This document shows positions 1 to 6,588 of a stretch of DNA of 30,612 nucleotides, piece after piece. Where the stretch lies: positions 1 to 30,612 of IMG/VR virus record IMGVR_UViG_3300036985_002287, one strand, 5' to 3'. The position numbers were made by a program, and so were the translations under genes. Source of the DNA: a virus. The notes under the pieces were generated by a model, which ran no database searches, was not told where the DNA came from, and worked only from the letters and a program-made list of their open reading frames with translations. Each line of letters begins with the position of its first letter. The stretch's first letter is position 1.

Positions 1-315
1 GTAGGCCATACCATCTTCGATCTTAGTAATTACCCCGTATTCGTTCTCGCCTTCCCCTTCTGTATCTGCACAGCAGCGGTCCCCGACTTTGGGATAGTCG
101 CCGGCATCCGAACCCTCCTCGTCTTCGGGATCTGTTGTGTTGTCCATCAACGTGCAGAGCAGGTTGTTGTAATCACCCGCCATGCACTTGAAGATCACAT
201 CCGAGATCTCATCTGCTGTCCAGCCCTGCTTACGCGCAGCAGTCTTGAATGCACCCATAAGGGAAAACGCATTGCCGTCAATGCCTACGAGCGTCAGTTT
301 AACTTTGTTTGCCAT
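1..315 (-). CDS. Hypothetical phage protein, C-terminus outside window
   Basis: The ATG at 315 follows the cassette leader and an AAAGGA ribosome binding site, and the frame stays open for 105 codons to the window edge. The product starts MANKVKLTLVGIDGNAFSLM, continues with a helical segment (KTAARKQGWTADEISDVIFK), and then becomes acidic (DPEDEEGSD). I do not recognise a domain. It is the first gene behind the promoter at 340-368, and its 3' end is missing here. Confidence 0.85.
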   Translation of the reverse strand, partial: MANKVKLTLVGIDGNAFSLMGAFKTAARKQGWTADEISDVIFKCMAGDYNNLLCTLMDNTTDPEDEEGSDAGDYPKVGDRCCADTEGEGENEYGVITKIEDGMAY

Positions 316-339
316 ACAGTCCTTTGTTGCGATGAGTGT

Positions 340-368
340 AGTATAGCAGGATGTTTCCATCCTGTCTA
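340..368 (-). promoter_or_regulatory. sigma70-type promoter cassette with hairpin spacer
   Basis: The -35 is TAGACA (363-368), the spacer 17 bp, and the -10 TATACT (340-345). The spacer and its flanks form CAGGATG-GAAA-CATCCTG at 347-364, a perfect 7-bp dyad with a GNRA-type loop. The conserved leader follows. It drives the gene starting at 315. Confidence 0.85.
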
Positions 369-374
369 TCTATT

Positions 375-1211
375 TTATGCGTGTTGTGGAACGCCGCAGC
401 GTGCAGCATTGTTCTTGTAATACGAAGCAGCAAGATTGCGCGGGTGCCCATTGGCAATCATAATTGCTTGGATAATCTGCTCGTATGTCTGTCCTGCACG
501 ATGTCCTTGCACCATCAATGCACGAGCAATGTCTGCTTTGCTACCGCCTGTCACTGCGGGCGTTACAGGGGCAATGCGGGGCACTGGTGTAATAACTACA
601 GGGCGCTGTACCTGCACAGGGATAATGGTAGCCGGAGCCACTTCCTTTGTGGGTGCTACTTGCTTGACCACAGGAGCAGCAAACGAACGCCCTTGCGCTC
701 CAACAACACTGTATGCACATTGTTGGGTAACGGTGCCCAAACCCTTGCGATAGGACAGTGTACGCCCCGACTGGATGTGTGCATGGCGGCGATCATTCAA
801 GCGAACTTTGTGGCCACGATCCGTCGTGTATTCGTATGTGGTGCCCTTGCCGTACACGACATCCATGCTGTGTGTGCGATTGCCTGTGCCGCCCAAGCTG
901 CGATCTACGCGAGCCCAGCCGCTGTCATGATTGCGTCCCAATTCAGGCTTCATGAAACAAACGATGTGTGCAATTTCGTGCGGGACAACAACATTAACCA
1001 TTTCGTCTGTTTCACGCAACAGCATATCGTAATTGAAGCGCATATGATATGCACGAGAAAGGAAGCCGCCACGCGCACTGGCTGTACCGCCAACACGGCC
1101 CTTCAAGTCGAAGCGGATAGCAACCTTGCTCAAATCTGTTCCGTACAGTTCCATTGCACGGGCAAACACTTCTTTGCATTTTGCGAGCACTTGCGCTTGT
1201 GGGGTTGTCAT
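375..1211 (-). CDS. SprT-like zinc metalloprotease with C-terminal DNA-binding-like module
   Basis: The protein has 278 aa. It carries an HExxH zinc-protease motif, HEIAH at residues 78-82, followed by RNHDSGW near 93-99 with a candidate third zinc ligand. This arrangement is typical of SprT/Spartan-like peptidases, which in cells degrade DNA-protein crosslinks. A Pro/Val-rich linker spans about 173-212. The last 60 residues (ADIARALM...IANGHPRNLAASYYKNN) resemble the helical module of the proteins at 14743, 16967 and 30326, which suggests a DNA-targeting domain. The promoter at 1244-1272 precedes it. The protease call is fairly sure; the role of the tail is inferred. Confidence 0.88.
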   Translation of the reverse strand: MTTPQAQVLAKCKEVFARAMELYGTDLSKVAIRFDLKGRVGGTASARGGFLSRAYHMRFNYDMLLRETDEMVNVVVPHEIAHIVCFMKPELGRNHDSGWARVDRSLGGTGNRTHSMDVVYGKGTTYEYTTDRGHKVRLNDRRHAHIQSGRTLSYRKGLGTVTQQCAYSVVGAQGRSFAAPVVKQVAPTKEVAPATIIPVQVQRPVVITPVPRIAPVTPAVTGGSKADIARALMVQGHRAGQTYEQIIQAIMIANGHPRNLAASYYKNNAARCGVPQHA

Positions 1212-1243
1212 TTTGTGTGACCTTTGTGTGTTGCGATGTGTTT

Positions 1244-1272
1244 ATTATAAGGCCAAAGAAACCGAGTGTCTA
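1244..1272 (-). promoter_or_regulatory. sigma70-type promoter for SprT-like gene
   Basis: The -35 is TAGACA (1267-1272), the spacer 17 bp, and the -10 TATAAT (1244-1249). The TAG of the -35 is the stop codon of the preceding gene. The leader contains ACACATCGCAACAC. Confidence 0.8.
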
Positions 1273-1473
1273 CCTGAAATTGAAACTTCTTATCCACTCG
1301 AAGCGAGTAGTGGCTGGATACCATTTGATATTGGCTCTGGTAGAACCCGTCATGTCGGGCGCACCGAGCTCTGGATCTACCAGAACCCAGCCTTTGTCCG
1401 GCGAGAACTTTACGTCCTGTGCAATCTTAACGATCTCTACAATCTTGTTCCCCATCTTTGCCACGATTGTCAT
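1270..1473 (-). CDS. Hypothetical phage protein (67 aa)
   Basis: This small basic protein starts MTIVAKMGNKIVEIVKIAQD and contains WVLVDPELGAPD. I recognise no domain. The ATG is separated from the stop of the preceding gene by one base (TAGTATG), so translation is probably coupled to 1475-1837. Its own TAG stop lies inside the -35 box of the next promoter. Confidence 0.75.
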   Translation of the reverse strand: MTIVAKMGNKIVEIVKIAQDVKFSPDKGWVLVDPELGAPDMTGSTRANIKWYPATTRFEWIRSFNFR

Positions 1474-1474
1474 A

Positions 1475-1837
1475 CTAGCCTACTTCCTTTTCCCATGCCA
1501 TATCATCATGGCGCCCATACGCTTCATAGGCATACGACCCGTATGCAGGGCGTGTAGTGCACCAGTAATCCAAATTAACAGTGCCTGCCTCAAGAACTTT
1601 AGCTGCAAGAGCATTACACTGTGCTTGGGCCTCTTCGCGAACGTCTTTGAATCCTACTGCCCATTCGTTTTCCCACTTCTCCACACCAGGAAACTCTTTG
1701 CCGTGAACCCAACGATTACCTTTTGCATCTGTAACATAGACACAATAGACTTCGCCGATGAAGGACTCACCGTCTTCAGTGTAGCCAAAGTCCTTAAGAT
1801 AGGACCATACACTAACGTCACATCCTGCTAAATCCAT
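1475..1837 (-). CDS. Hypothetical phage protein (120 aa)
   Basis: This acidic soluble protein begins MDLAGCDVSVWSYLKDFGYT and ends in a Tyr-rich tail (AYGSYAYEAYGRHDD). I see no known motif. The ATG at 1837 has an AAGGAG site in the cassette leader. It is the first gene of a two-gene unit with 1270-1473. Confidence 0.8.
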   Translation of the reverse strand: MDLAGCDVSVWSYLKDFGYTEDGESFIGEVYCVYVTDAKGNRWVHGKEFPGVEKWENEWAVGFKDVREEAQAQCNALAAKVLEAGTVNLDYWCTTRPAYGSYAYEAYGRHDDMAWEKEVG

Positions 1838-1863
1838 TTTGTGCTCCTTGCTGCTATGTAAGT

Positions 1864-1892
1864 ATTATAGCGCAATCGGAACCGACAGTCAA
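1864..1892 (-). promoter_or_regulatory. sigma70-type promoter
   Basis: The -35 is TTGACT (1887-1892), the spacer 17 bp, and the -10 TATAAT (1864-1869). The leader is a variant with ATAGCAGCAAGGA. The spacer holds a short palindrome, TCGGTTCCGA. Confidence 0.8.
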
Positions 1893-2082
1893 CACTTATT
1901 CCAGTCATGCGAAAGCCGGCATACCCAATGGTACAAGCCGGCCCTCTATCTATTAATGTATTATATAAATATTAACTTACTGCATTGGTGCTCACCTCCA
2001 AGGAGCTTAACTATGTAAGGCCTAAGGGTTAATGTTAAATGGGATTGTAAGTCCCTCCCGGTTGCGGCAGTCGCCTCCTCTT
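1893..2082 (-). other. Non-coding, structured intergenic region
   Basis: No gene is visible in these 190 bases. A GCCGGC/GCCGGC hairpin (1915-1920 with 1937-1942, inner stem TACC/GGTA) followed by TTT could be a weak minus-strand terminator for the gene at 2083. Further right, imperfect arms AACATTAAC and GTTAATATT enclose about 55 nt that contain a GCTC/GAGC hairpin. This resembles the other bracketed elements at 16835, 18120 and 21286. Confidence 0.45.
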
Positions 2083-2232
2083 CTACAGATTCTTCCAGTG
2101 ATCCGGACCCGTTTGGACAGTGTACTTGTACACCGGTGCACCATCGGGCCCATTCACACGCTCGCCACGAGCAGCCTTGGCCGCGGCCTTGGATGCATAG
2201 AACTCACCGTTGACTTTGAAAAGACGCTTCAT
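2083..2232 (-). CDS. Small basic phage protein (49 aa)
   Basis: The product begins MKRLFKVNGEFYASKAAAKA and ends TGPDHWKNL. Proteins of this form (MKxLFKVxxxFxxSKxxAK...GPDH) are common among uncharacterised small phage proteins. A promoter 30 bp upstream (2262-2290) and the ATG at 2232 support it. The function is unknown. Confidence 0.8.
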   Translation of the reverse strand: MKRLFKVNGEFYASKAAAKAARGERVNGPDGAPVYKYTVQTGPDHWKNL

Positions 2233-2261
2233 ATTTACTCTCCACGTTGTTGTAAAAGTGT

Positions 2262-2290
2262 ATTATAGCAGGGAGTTTCCTCCCTGTCTA
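2262..2290 (-). promoter_or_regulatory. sigma70-type promoter cassette with hairpin spacer
   Basis: The -35 is TAGACA (2285-2290), the spacer 17 bp, and the -10 TATAAT (2262-2267). A perfect 7-bp dyad with a GAAA loop, CAGGGAG-GAAA-CTCCCTG, spans 2269-2286. Confidence 0.87.
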
Positions 2291-2294
2291 CCGT

Positions 2295-2573
2295 TTAGTC
2301 CACCAGACGGACAATAAAACTCTTGCCGCCCATGCGATCCGTTGCGCGGATAAACATGCCATAGAGGTAGCGGCCCTGGAACTGACGCTTCAGTTGACGC
2401 TCCAACTCCTGTTGTGCAAACAGCGGAGCATGGAAGATATGTTCGCCATTCCACAGCTTCAGGCGGCGCGTACCGTCCTTAGCCTTGTCATTGAACACAG
2501 CGGGCGCCCAGGGATTAGCTTGGCGGAAGCCAGCATCCTTAAATGCTTGGCGAAGCTTCTTTGTATCAGACAT
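2295..2573 (-). CDS. Hypothetical phage protein (92 aa)
   Basis: It starts MSDTKKLRQAFKDAGFRQAN and has a basic middle (QQELERQLKRQFQGRYLYG). The ATG at 2573 was chosen over the longer open frame because it follows the promoter and its leader. I recognise no domain. It is a single-gene unit. Confidence 0.8.
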   Translation of the reverse strand: MSDTKKLRQAFKDAGFRQANPWAPAVFNDKAKDGTRRLKLWNGEHIFHAPLFAQQELERQLKRQFQGRYLYGMFIRATDRMGGKSFIVRLVD

Positions 2574-2600
2574 TACTGTCTCCTTTGTTGCGATGCGTGT

Positions 2601-2629
2601 ATTATAGCAGGGAGTTGCCTCCCTGTCTA
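2601..2629 (-). promoter_or_regulatory. sigma70-type promoter cassette with hairpin spacer
   Basis: The -35 is TAGACA (2624-2629), the spacer 17 bp, and the -10 TATAAT (2601-2606). A perfect dyad, CAGGGAG-GCAA-CTCCCTG, spans 2608-2625, again with a GNRA-type loop. Confidence 0.87.
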
Positions 2630-2634
2630 CCACT

Positions 2635-2904
2635 TTATGCCAGTACGCAGCGAACAGTGACACCCGGCAGGCCGCCACTATAGCCGAAGCCCGACGGGTA
2701 ATTCAAGCCACCGTCCGTCAGCGTGACATTCTTCTTGCCACACTTCTTCTGCAATGCCTTCAGCATCTTCTTGTTGCCGTTGTAATAAGCCTTCACGCGG
2801 CGGTTAGGGCCTTCATAGCCCGTCGTCTTGTTCGTGTAAGCAGGGTAGCCGCCATGCTTACGCATGATTTTGCGGACTTGGAGTGTGGTAAGCAGTTTCT
2901 TCAT
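2635..2904 (-). CDS. Basic hypothetical phage protein (89 aa)
   Basis: A strongly basic protein (MKKLLTTLQVRKIMRKHGGY, YYNGNKKMLKALQKKCGKKN) with a Gly-rich C-terminus. The charge suggests nucleic-acid binding, but no domain is recognisable. The start at 2904 follows the leader and an AAAGGA site. Confidence 0.8.
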   Translation of the reverse strand: MKKLLTTLQVRKIMRKHGGYPAYTNKTTGYEGPNRRVKAYYNGNKKMLKALQKKCGKKNVTLTDGGLNYPSGFGYSGGLPGVTVRCVLA

Positions 2905-2934
2905 TCTCTATCCTTTGTGTGTTGCGAAGTATGT

Positions 2935-2963
2935 ATTATAGCACCAAAGCGGTTTATTGTCAA
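2935..2963 (-). promoter_or_regulatory. sigma70-type promoter
   Basis: Consensus -35 TTGACA (2958-2963), 17-bp spacer, -10 TATAAT (2935-2940). The leader is a variant (ACATACTTCGCAACACAC). The spacer has only a 3-bp dyad. Confidence 0.85.
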
Positions 2964-3209
2964 CTAATAGTCAGCAATAAACTTCTTCTTGCCTTCATCC
3001 CATGTCACAAAGATGACAGCAGTTCCTACACCCTCGGGCGCATCATCCCACGGGAAGTTAATAGTGTACACGAACTCTGCACCATTTGCAATGCCTATGA
3101 ACTTGCGCTCACTCACCCTGTCACCCTCGTAGCCACCGGCATGCAATGCCCAAGCAAGCTCACGAGATCCAAGGTTAATACCTTGTATGATAGTCTCTGC
3201 CTTAAGCAT
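2964..3209 (-). CDS. Hypothetical phage protein (81 aa)
   Basis: It begins MLKAETIIQGINLGSRELAW and ends in a predicted beta-rich tail (GTAVIFVTWDEGKKKFIADY). Its TAA stop abuts the -35 of the next promoter. I recognise no domain. It is transcribed from 3238-3266. Confidence 0.78.
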   Translation of the reverse strand: MLKAETIIQGINLGSRELAWALHAGGYEGDRVSERKFIGIANGAEFVYTINFPWDDAPEGVGTAVIFVTWDEGKKKFIADY

Positions 3210-3237
3210 GTTATACTCCTTTTACGTCGTTGTTGGT

Positions 3238-3266
3238 ATTATAACAGGTAGGAACCTACCAGTCAA
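3238..3266 (-). promoter_or_regulatory. sigma70-type promoter with palindromic spacer
   Basis: The -35 is TTGACT (3261-3266), the spacer 17 bp, and the -10 TATAAT (3238-3243). The spacer contains GGTAGGTTCCTACC, a perfect palindrome. The leader differs from the common one but keeps AAAAGGAG. Confidence 0.83.
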
Positions 3267-3271
3267 CCAAT

Positions 3272-3475
3272 TTAGGAGACTTTAGCGATCTTGCCTTCTT
3301 TCATCGTCACTTCGGCAAACCACTTGCGTTCGTACGCACTGGGCCCTACCACTGCGAACTTGCCGTCTGCCTTGTACTCCGGGCCGAACATGCTTGTTTC
3401 GCTGAAGCCAAGCGGCTTGCCAATGCATGCCTTCAAGTCCTTCTTCGTCTTGTAACCGGATGCTGCGAGTGTCAT
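3272..3475 (-). CDS. Hypothetical phage protein (67 aa)
   Basis: It starts MTLAASGYKTKKDLKACIGK and includes FAVVGPSAYERKWFAEVTM. AGGAG lies 8 nt before the ATG at 3475, and the gene follows 3497-3724 after 21 bp, so the two share an mRNA. The function is unknown. Confidence 0.8.
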   Translation of the reverse strand: MTLAASGYKTKKDLKACIGKPLGFSETSMFGPEYKADGKFAVVGPSAYERKWFAEVTMKEGKIAKVS

Positions 3476-3496
3476 ATAGACTCCTGTGTAGTTAAT

Positions 3497-3724
3497 TTAC
3501 CAACGATTGTCACGCTCTTCTGCGCCAATAGCATCGCAGATATCCTTTGCTTCCTTCAGGCCCAGCCCATACTGCTGGCGGATGAACTTGATTGCAAGGA
3601 CCTTTTGACCAGCACCACCGTTGCTGGGATTGAAGAGATTCCATACCAAGTCGAACTCAGCGACAGTCACTTCCTGAGTTGCGTAATTGTGTACCGGATA
3701 CTTAACAGTCTTCATCTGTGCCAT
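3497..3724 (-). CDS. Ribosomal protein L7/L12 C-terminal-domain-like protein
   Basis: In this 75-aa protein, residues 46-64 (KFIRQQYGLGLKEAKDICD) match the signature of the bL12 C-terminal domain (VIR..TGLGLKEAKDLV), which binds translation factors on the ribosome. The N-terminal dimerisation domain and hinge of true L12 are absent, so it would be a free CTD-like protein. A second copy of the motif is at 16420-16788. AAGGAG precedes the ATG at 3724. The fold is likely; a role on the ribosome is inferred only. Confidence 0.83.
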   Translation of the reverse strand: MAQMKTVKYPVHNYATQEVTVAEFDLVWNLFNPSNGGAGQKVLAIKFIRQQYGLGLKEAKDICDAIGAEERDNRW

Positions 3725-3750
3725 TGTAGACTCCTTGTTGCGATGTATGT

Positions 3751-3779
3751 ATTATACTAGATAGAAGCCAGCCTGTCAA
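3751..3779 (-). promoter_or_regulatory. sigma70-type promoter
   Basis: -35 TTGACA (3774-3779), 17-bp spacer, -10 TATAAT (3751-3756), with conserved leader ACATACATCGCAACAAGGA. The stop codon of the preceding gene (TGA) lies inside the -35. Confidence 0.87.
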
Positions 3780-3928
3780 CGGCCTGTTACCAAAGCTTTC
3801 GTTTCTTTTCCGGTAACTGGGCAAACAAATGTCAGCAAGTCCCTACCTTGCGGGTCTTCCTCGATGTTGACAAACACAACATCGGCGGGATCGTGAGGCT
3901 CGTGGCACTCAGGACATTGTACTTGCAT
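3776..3928 (-). CDS. Small zinc-ribbon-like protein (50 aa)
   Basis: The product starts MQVQCPECHEPHDPADVVFV and contains FVCPVTGKE. A CxxC knuckle at residues 5-8, a nearby His and Cys around 36 suggest metal binding. The ATG overlaps the stop of 3928-4155 by one base (TAATG), so the pair is translationally coupled. Confidence 0.8.
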   Translation of the reverse strand: MQVQCPECHEPHDPADVVFVNIEEDPQGRDLLTFVCPVTGKETKALVTGR

Positions 3929-4155
3929 TAGCCGAAGTACCCGTATTTGATCTCGTTAAGGAAATCACTCACTGTGCAGATTGCCCAGACTGTTAGTACA
4001 ATCGCCCCCACACCGGTGCCTGCTACAAAGAACACTGTCACCAGCAACGGTAGTGAAGACCAGAGTAAGTACAGTGCAACACTGCCTCCCACCAGCAGCC
4101 AGGCGCCGGCAACCCATACCTGCCATTTGATTTGTTTGAGTGTTGGAAGTTTCAA
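3928..4155 (-). CDS. Small two-helix membrane protein, TTG start
   Basis: This 75-aa protein has two hydrophobic segments (about 13-34 and 36-60) and a short polar tail (NEIKYGYFG). No ATG or GTG exists in frame. A TTG at 4155 sits 6 nt behind a strong AGGAG, which decides the start. It is probably an inner-membrane protein. It could be holin-like in form, but nothing else supports lysis. Confidence 0.78.
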   Translation of the reverse strand: MKLPTLKQIKWQVWVAGAWLLVGGSVALYLLWSSLPLLVTVFFVAGTGVGAIVLTVWAICTVSDFLNEIKYGYFG

Positions 4156-4184
4156 ATTGTTCTCCTAAAACATATGGGACAGCA

Positions 4185-4260
4185 CTAATCTAGATGCACA
4201 GCAATGCACCCTTCGCCGTATTGCTGCACAGCCGCTTGTAAGACGCCAGTGCGGTCTCAT
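4185..4260 (-). pseudogene. Possible frameshifted 24-codon gene
   Basis: An ATG at 4260 lies 14 nt behind the -10 at 4275-4280. Reading straight gives an Arg/Cys-rich 31-residue peptide. Skipping one A after the ATG gives a far more protein-like product, MDRTGVLQAAVQQYGEGCIA plus four residues, ending at 4185. This suggests a one-base insertion, a sequencing error, or no gene at all. Confidence 0.3.
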
Positions 4261-4274
4261 ATCCTCTATGCCTT

Positions 4275-4303
4275 ATTATAGCACAAATCTAAGCGTATGC
4301 AAT
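4275..4303 (-). promoter_or_regulatory. Weak promoter
   Basis: The -10 is TATAAT (4275-4280), with a poor -35 (ATTGCA, 4298-4303) at 17 bp. There is no conserved leader. It probably serves 3928-4155 and 3776-3928. Confidence 0.5.
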
Positions 4304-4699
4304 TTGTTTTGATGGCCAACGCTGTTTATTTTGGTACACCCGGAGCTCCTTGCTTGTACCAAACACCTTCTCTGCCCTATACATTTCATGCACTTCTGCT
4401 TCCTTAGAGTGCATAATAACCACTTTCGTATTCTTAAAGGTGTCGAATTGTGTTGCAGTTACATCTAAAACATGGTCTTCTATTACGATGTAGCAGTGTG
4501 ACCCCATATAATGCTCCGTACTTACACATATATCAGCCTTAATGCCTTCCTTCTTCAGCCGCTTATGTAGTTCAGCAGAAGCAATTGCACACCATCCTAA
4601 TAGGTTATCCGGATGATAGTTCTTACGGAATGCTTCCTTTTCAACCCAGTCACGCACTGTATATGCTATCGTCGTGGCCGTGACAAGTGTGTTCTTCAT
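4289..4699 (-). CDS. Papain-like / transglutaminase-like protein (136 aa)
   Basis: The order is GWCAIASAELHKRLK (C37), then SHCYIVIEDHVLDVTATQF (H68, D75 or D79). A Cys heading a helix followed by His-Asp on strands is the layout of papain-fold (transglutaminase, NlpC/P60-like) hydrolases. The protein at 13276-13770 has the same layout. The promoter at 4706-4734 and CTCCTA-complement site AGGAG support the start at 4699. The substrate is unknown. Confidence 0.8.
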   Translation of the reverse strand: MKNTLVTATTIAYTVRDWVEKEAFRKNYHPDNLLGWCAIASAELHKRLKKEGIKADICVSTEHYMGSHCYIVIEDHVLDVTATQFDTFKNTKVVIMHSKEAEVHEMYRAEKVFGTSKELRVYQNKQRWPSKQIAYA

Positions 4700-4705
4700 G
4701 CTCCT

Positions 4706-4734
4706 ATTGTAAGGTAGTGTTAGGCAAATGTCAA
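4706..4734 (-). promoter_or_regulatory. sigma70-type promoter
   Basis: -35 TTGACA (4729-4734), 17-bp spacer, -10 TACAAT (4706-4711). The leader is very short and lacks the conserved sequence. It reads out of the left edge of the repeat-rich non-coding region. Confidence 0.75.
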
Positions 4735-5471
4735 CAAGGTAGAGATGCAGTCATACCTCGCTATACAATCTTCTGCCATTGAGCCTTGGTCTACCGAGAC
4801 ATTTGCAGGCCTCGGTAACATCTATGAGCACTGGGAAAAACAGTTAGCGAGGTATTAATACCGGGCCGCAGCCTCGGTAACTTTAAGCTTACTGGGCCAA
4901 CCTGCTACCGAGACTGAAACTCTTCGGTAAGTAAGCACCAACTAACCCTATCGAAACCCTTTCTATCGAAATTCGAAACTCTCGATACCCATTTCACCTT
5001 TCGATAGAGTTTCGGTATTCGAGTTTCGGTTTTCTATATTGAAAAGGATTTCATAATGATACCCTATCAAAGAGTATCTATAGAGTATCAGATAGATAGA
5101 AATTCTCTGCGGACATAGTATAAACTGTAGGCATAGTATAGATAGGATTTCACAAATGGCGATAGGGCCTTGATGCCCTTTATTAAATTAACTATATCCA
5201 TCGCATGACGAAACATTGGCGCGTGCAGGCATATATGTAAATCAATATCGCTTTCTGCATTATATGCGATATCCGCAACTAACTATAGGACTCAATACCT
5301 ACTGGTTTATCATTTATTATTCGCTGTTATACCTGTTTGCGAAATGTAATAGATATGTGATAGAACTTCTAACTGCTGGCCAATGCTCGTAAGCGACTTT
5401 AAGAATAGCATATCTATCTAATTTACTACAATGTTATTTATCATATAGAGCATCAATGTGTACTACTGTTC

Positions 5472-5661
5472 GATAGAGTATCTACCTGATGCCAGTTGCT
5501 ATACCTTCATGATGGTGCAGGTGATACAGTGTTTACGGTAGCTGTAGTGTAAGATAGGGTATCGATAGAGTATCAGAAGGTGTTCAGATAGGGGTATGTG
5601 TTTAGGTAGAGGTATGTGTATAGGGTATCTACCTTGTGTGCATAGCGATAGATAGAGTATC
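5472..5661. repeat. GATAGRGTATC direct repeats
   Basis: Copies lie at 5472-5482, 5553-5563, 5564-5574, 5620-5629 (first base changed) and 5651-5661. Three are followed by TACC or TACCTT. The two copies at 5553 and 5564 are exactly adjacent. The spacing elsewhere is irregular, so these look like protein-binding sites rather than a satellite. Confidence 0.7.
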
Positions 5662-5884
5662 TACCTTAAGCAATGATAGCCAATGAGATAGGTAGAAATG
5701 CATACACGCACACATCTATCGAGCGCGAATGCGAAATCCGCGTGCGAATCTGCGCCCAAAACCCTATCTAGAAATGTCGCCTAGGATTCCTATCTAGAAT
5801 TCCTACCTTAAAGACCAAATCTGACCTGGAAATCTACCGAGAGAGGCGAGCTCGAATTCATTCAAACCATATACGTTGATAAAA

Positions 5885-5910
5885 TTGCACATCTTTGCAC
5901 TTTATTGCAC
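5885..5910. repeat. Three helically phased TTGCAC repeats
   Basis: TTGCAC occurs at 5885-5890, 5895-5900 and 5905-5910, each copy 10 bp after the last and so on the same DNA face. Confidence 0.7.
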
Positions 5911-6050
5911 TTCACTACATCTACCTGCCCTTGCATACACTTCTGTGCCCACTTTTACCTGCCCTTACAGTGCTCTAACGTCCCCTACCTTCCCCTATCT
6001 TTCTCTATTGCTACCCTTGCCTTATCCCAGCTTTTATGCTTACTTGAGTA

Positions 6051-6341
6051 TCATTTACTTTCATCTTCGTCCATTTGTTTCAACGGTTCTTCATATTCTC
6101 TTATTCTCTTTCTTAATGAGTCTAAGTATCTTCTTCTATAGTGTGCTTGAAACATTCCACCATTATAATAGTGAGCAGTCAACTTCATATGCTCGTGTAT
6201 CCATGTTGGAGCAGACAGCATTGAATCTGTACCTAATTCTTCTCTACACCAATCACATAGTATTTGCTGAGGTATTCGTCTTAAGTCTTCTATTAGAAAG
6301 TCTTCGTCTATGCGACACTTGATAACATCAAATAGGCTCAT
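6051..6341 (-). CDS. FDVIR-family paralog 7 (96 aa)
   Basis: The start MSLFDVIKCRIDEDFLIEDL is followed by RRIPQQILCDWCREELG. It is the last gene of the tandem array. Its ATG region (ATGAGCCTATTTGA) also encodes the end of 6328-6588. Where its siblings stop after EPI, this copy reads on (EYEEPLKQMDEDESK) because the overlap sequence has decayed. The function is unknown; the family is defined here by N-terminal M(S/T)(L/I)FDVI(R/K), a central IP, and C-terminal EYD/EPI. Confidence 0.85.
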   Translation of the reverse strand: MSLFDVIKCRIDEDFLIEDLRRIPQQILCDWCREELGTDSMLSAPTWIHEHMKLTAHYYNGGMFQAHYRRRYLDSLRKRIREYEEPLKQMDEDESK

Positions 6342-6588
6342 AATCGAGTAATACCTTTTTGAATATGGGATACTTAAGATGATTATCTTCCATCCATTTT
6401 ACTGCCAGGTAACTAGCTTGTGACTCAAGACTATGATTCTCGATTATATCTAATAACATATCTCCAGTATGAAAATAAGCATATGACGCACGTTGATAGG
6501 CTGCGAATATATCTGGCGGAAGGTTAGCTATTTCGTCTCTACTATTTAAATCGATATCGCCATATCGTATAACATCAAATAGGCTCAT
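6328..6588 (-). CDS. FDVIR-family paralog 6 (86 aa)
   Basis: It starts MSLFDVIRYGDIDLNSRDEI with LPPDIFAAYQ in the middle and ends LLDYEPI. The last residues are encoded by the first 14 nt of the next gene in another frame. No separate ribosome binding site is clear, so translation is probably coupled to the gene before. Confidence 0.85.
   Translation of the reverse strand: MSLFDVIRYGDIDLNSRDEIANLPPDIFAAYQRASYAYFHTGDMLLDIIENHSLESQASYLAVKWMEDNHLKYPIFKKVLLDYEPI

Larger units (their letters stand above)
4735..6050. repeat. 1.3-kb AT-rich non-coding region with multiple repeat families
   Basis: No credible gene is present. From left to right: TACCGAG/CTCGGTA motifs in both orientations (about 4790-4930); GAAACTC motifs on both strands (4916, 4975, 5006, 5021) with CTATCGAAA/TTTCGATAG arms; GATAGRGTATC repeats (5472, 5553, 5564, 5620, 5651, with partial copies at 5071 and 5081), several followed by TACC; three TTGCAC repeats at exactly 10-bp spacing (5885-5910); and a pyrimidine-rich stretch (5920-6050). 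It could be a replication origin or a regulatory region; this is inference. Confidence 0.65.

Noticed and set aside
351-1220. Long plus-strand open frame of 289 codons
   Set aside because: It is antisense to the SprT-like gene, whose HExxH motif, promoter and ribosome binding site are clear. The plus-strand product is Cys/His/Arg-rich and unlike a protein.
1154-1831. Plus-strand open frame of 225 codons
   Set aside because: Antisense to two minus-strand genes and across a promoter; hydrophobic by frame effect only.
2040-2056. Anticodon-loop-like hairpin GGGA-CTTACAA-TCCC, as in a valine tRNA
   Set aside because: No T-arm, D-arm or acceptor stem surrounds it.
5832-5845. Match to a cloning-vector polylinker (GAGCTCGAATTC)
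   Set aside because: The identity stops after about 14 bases and the flanks are phage-like, so it is probably chance.
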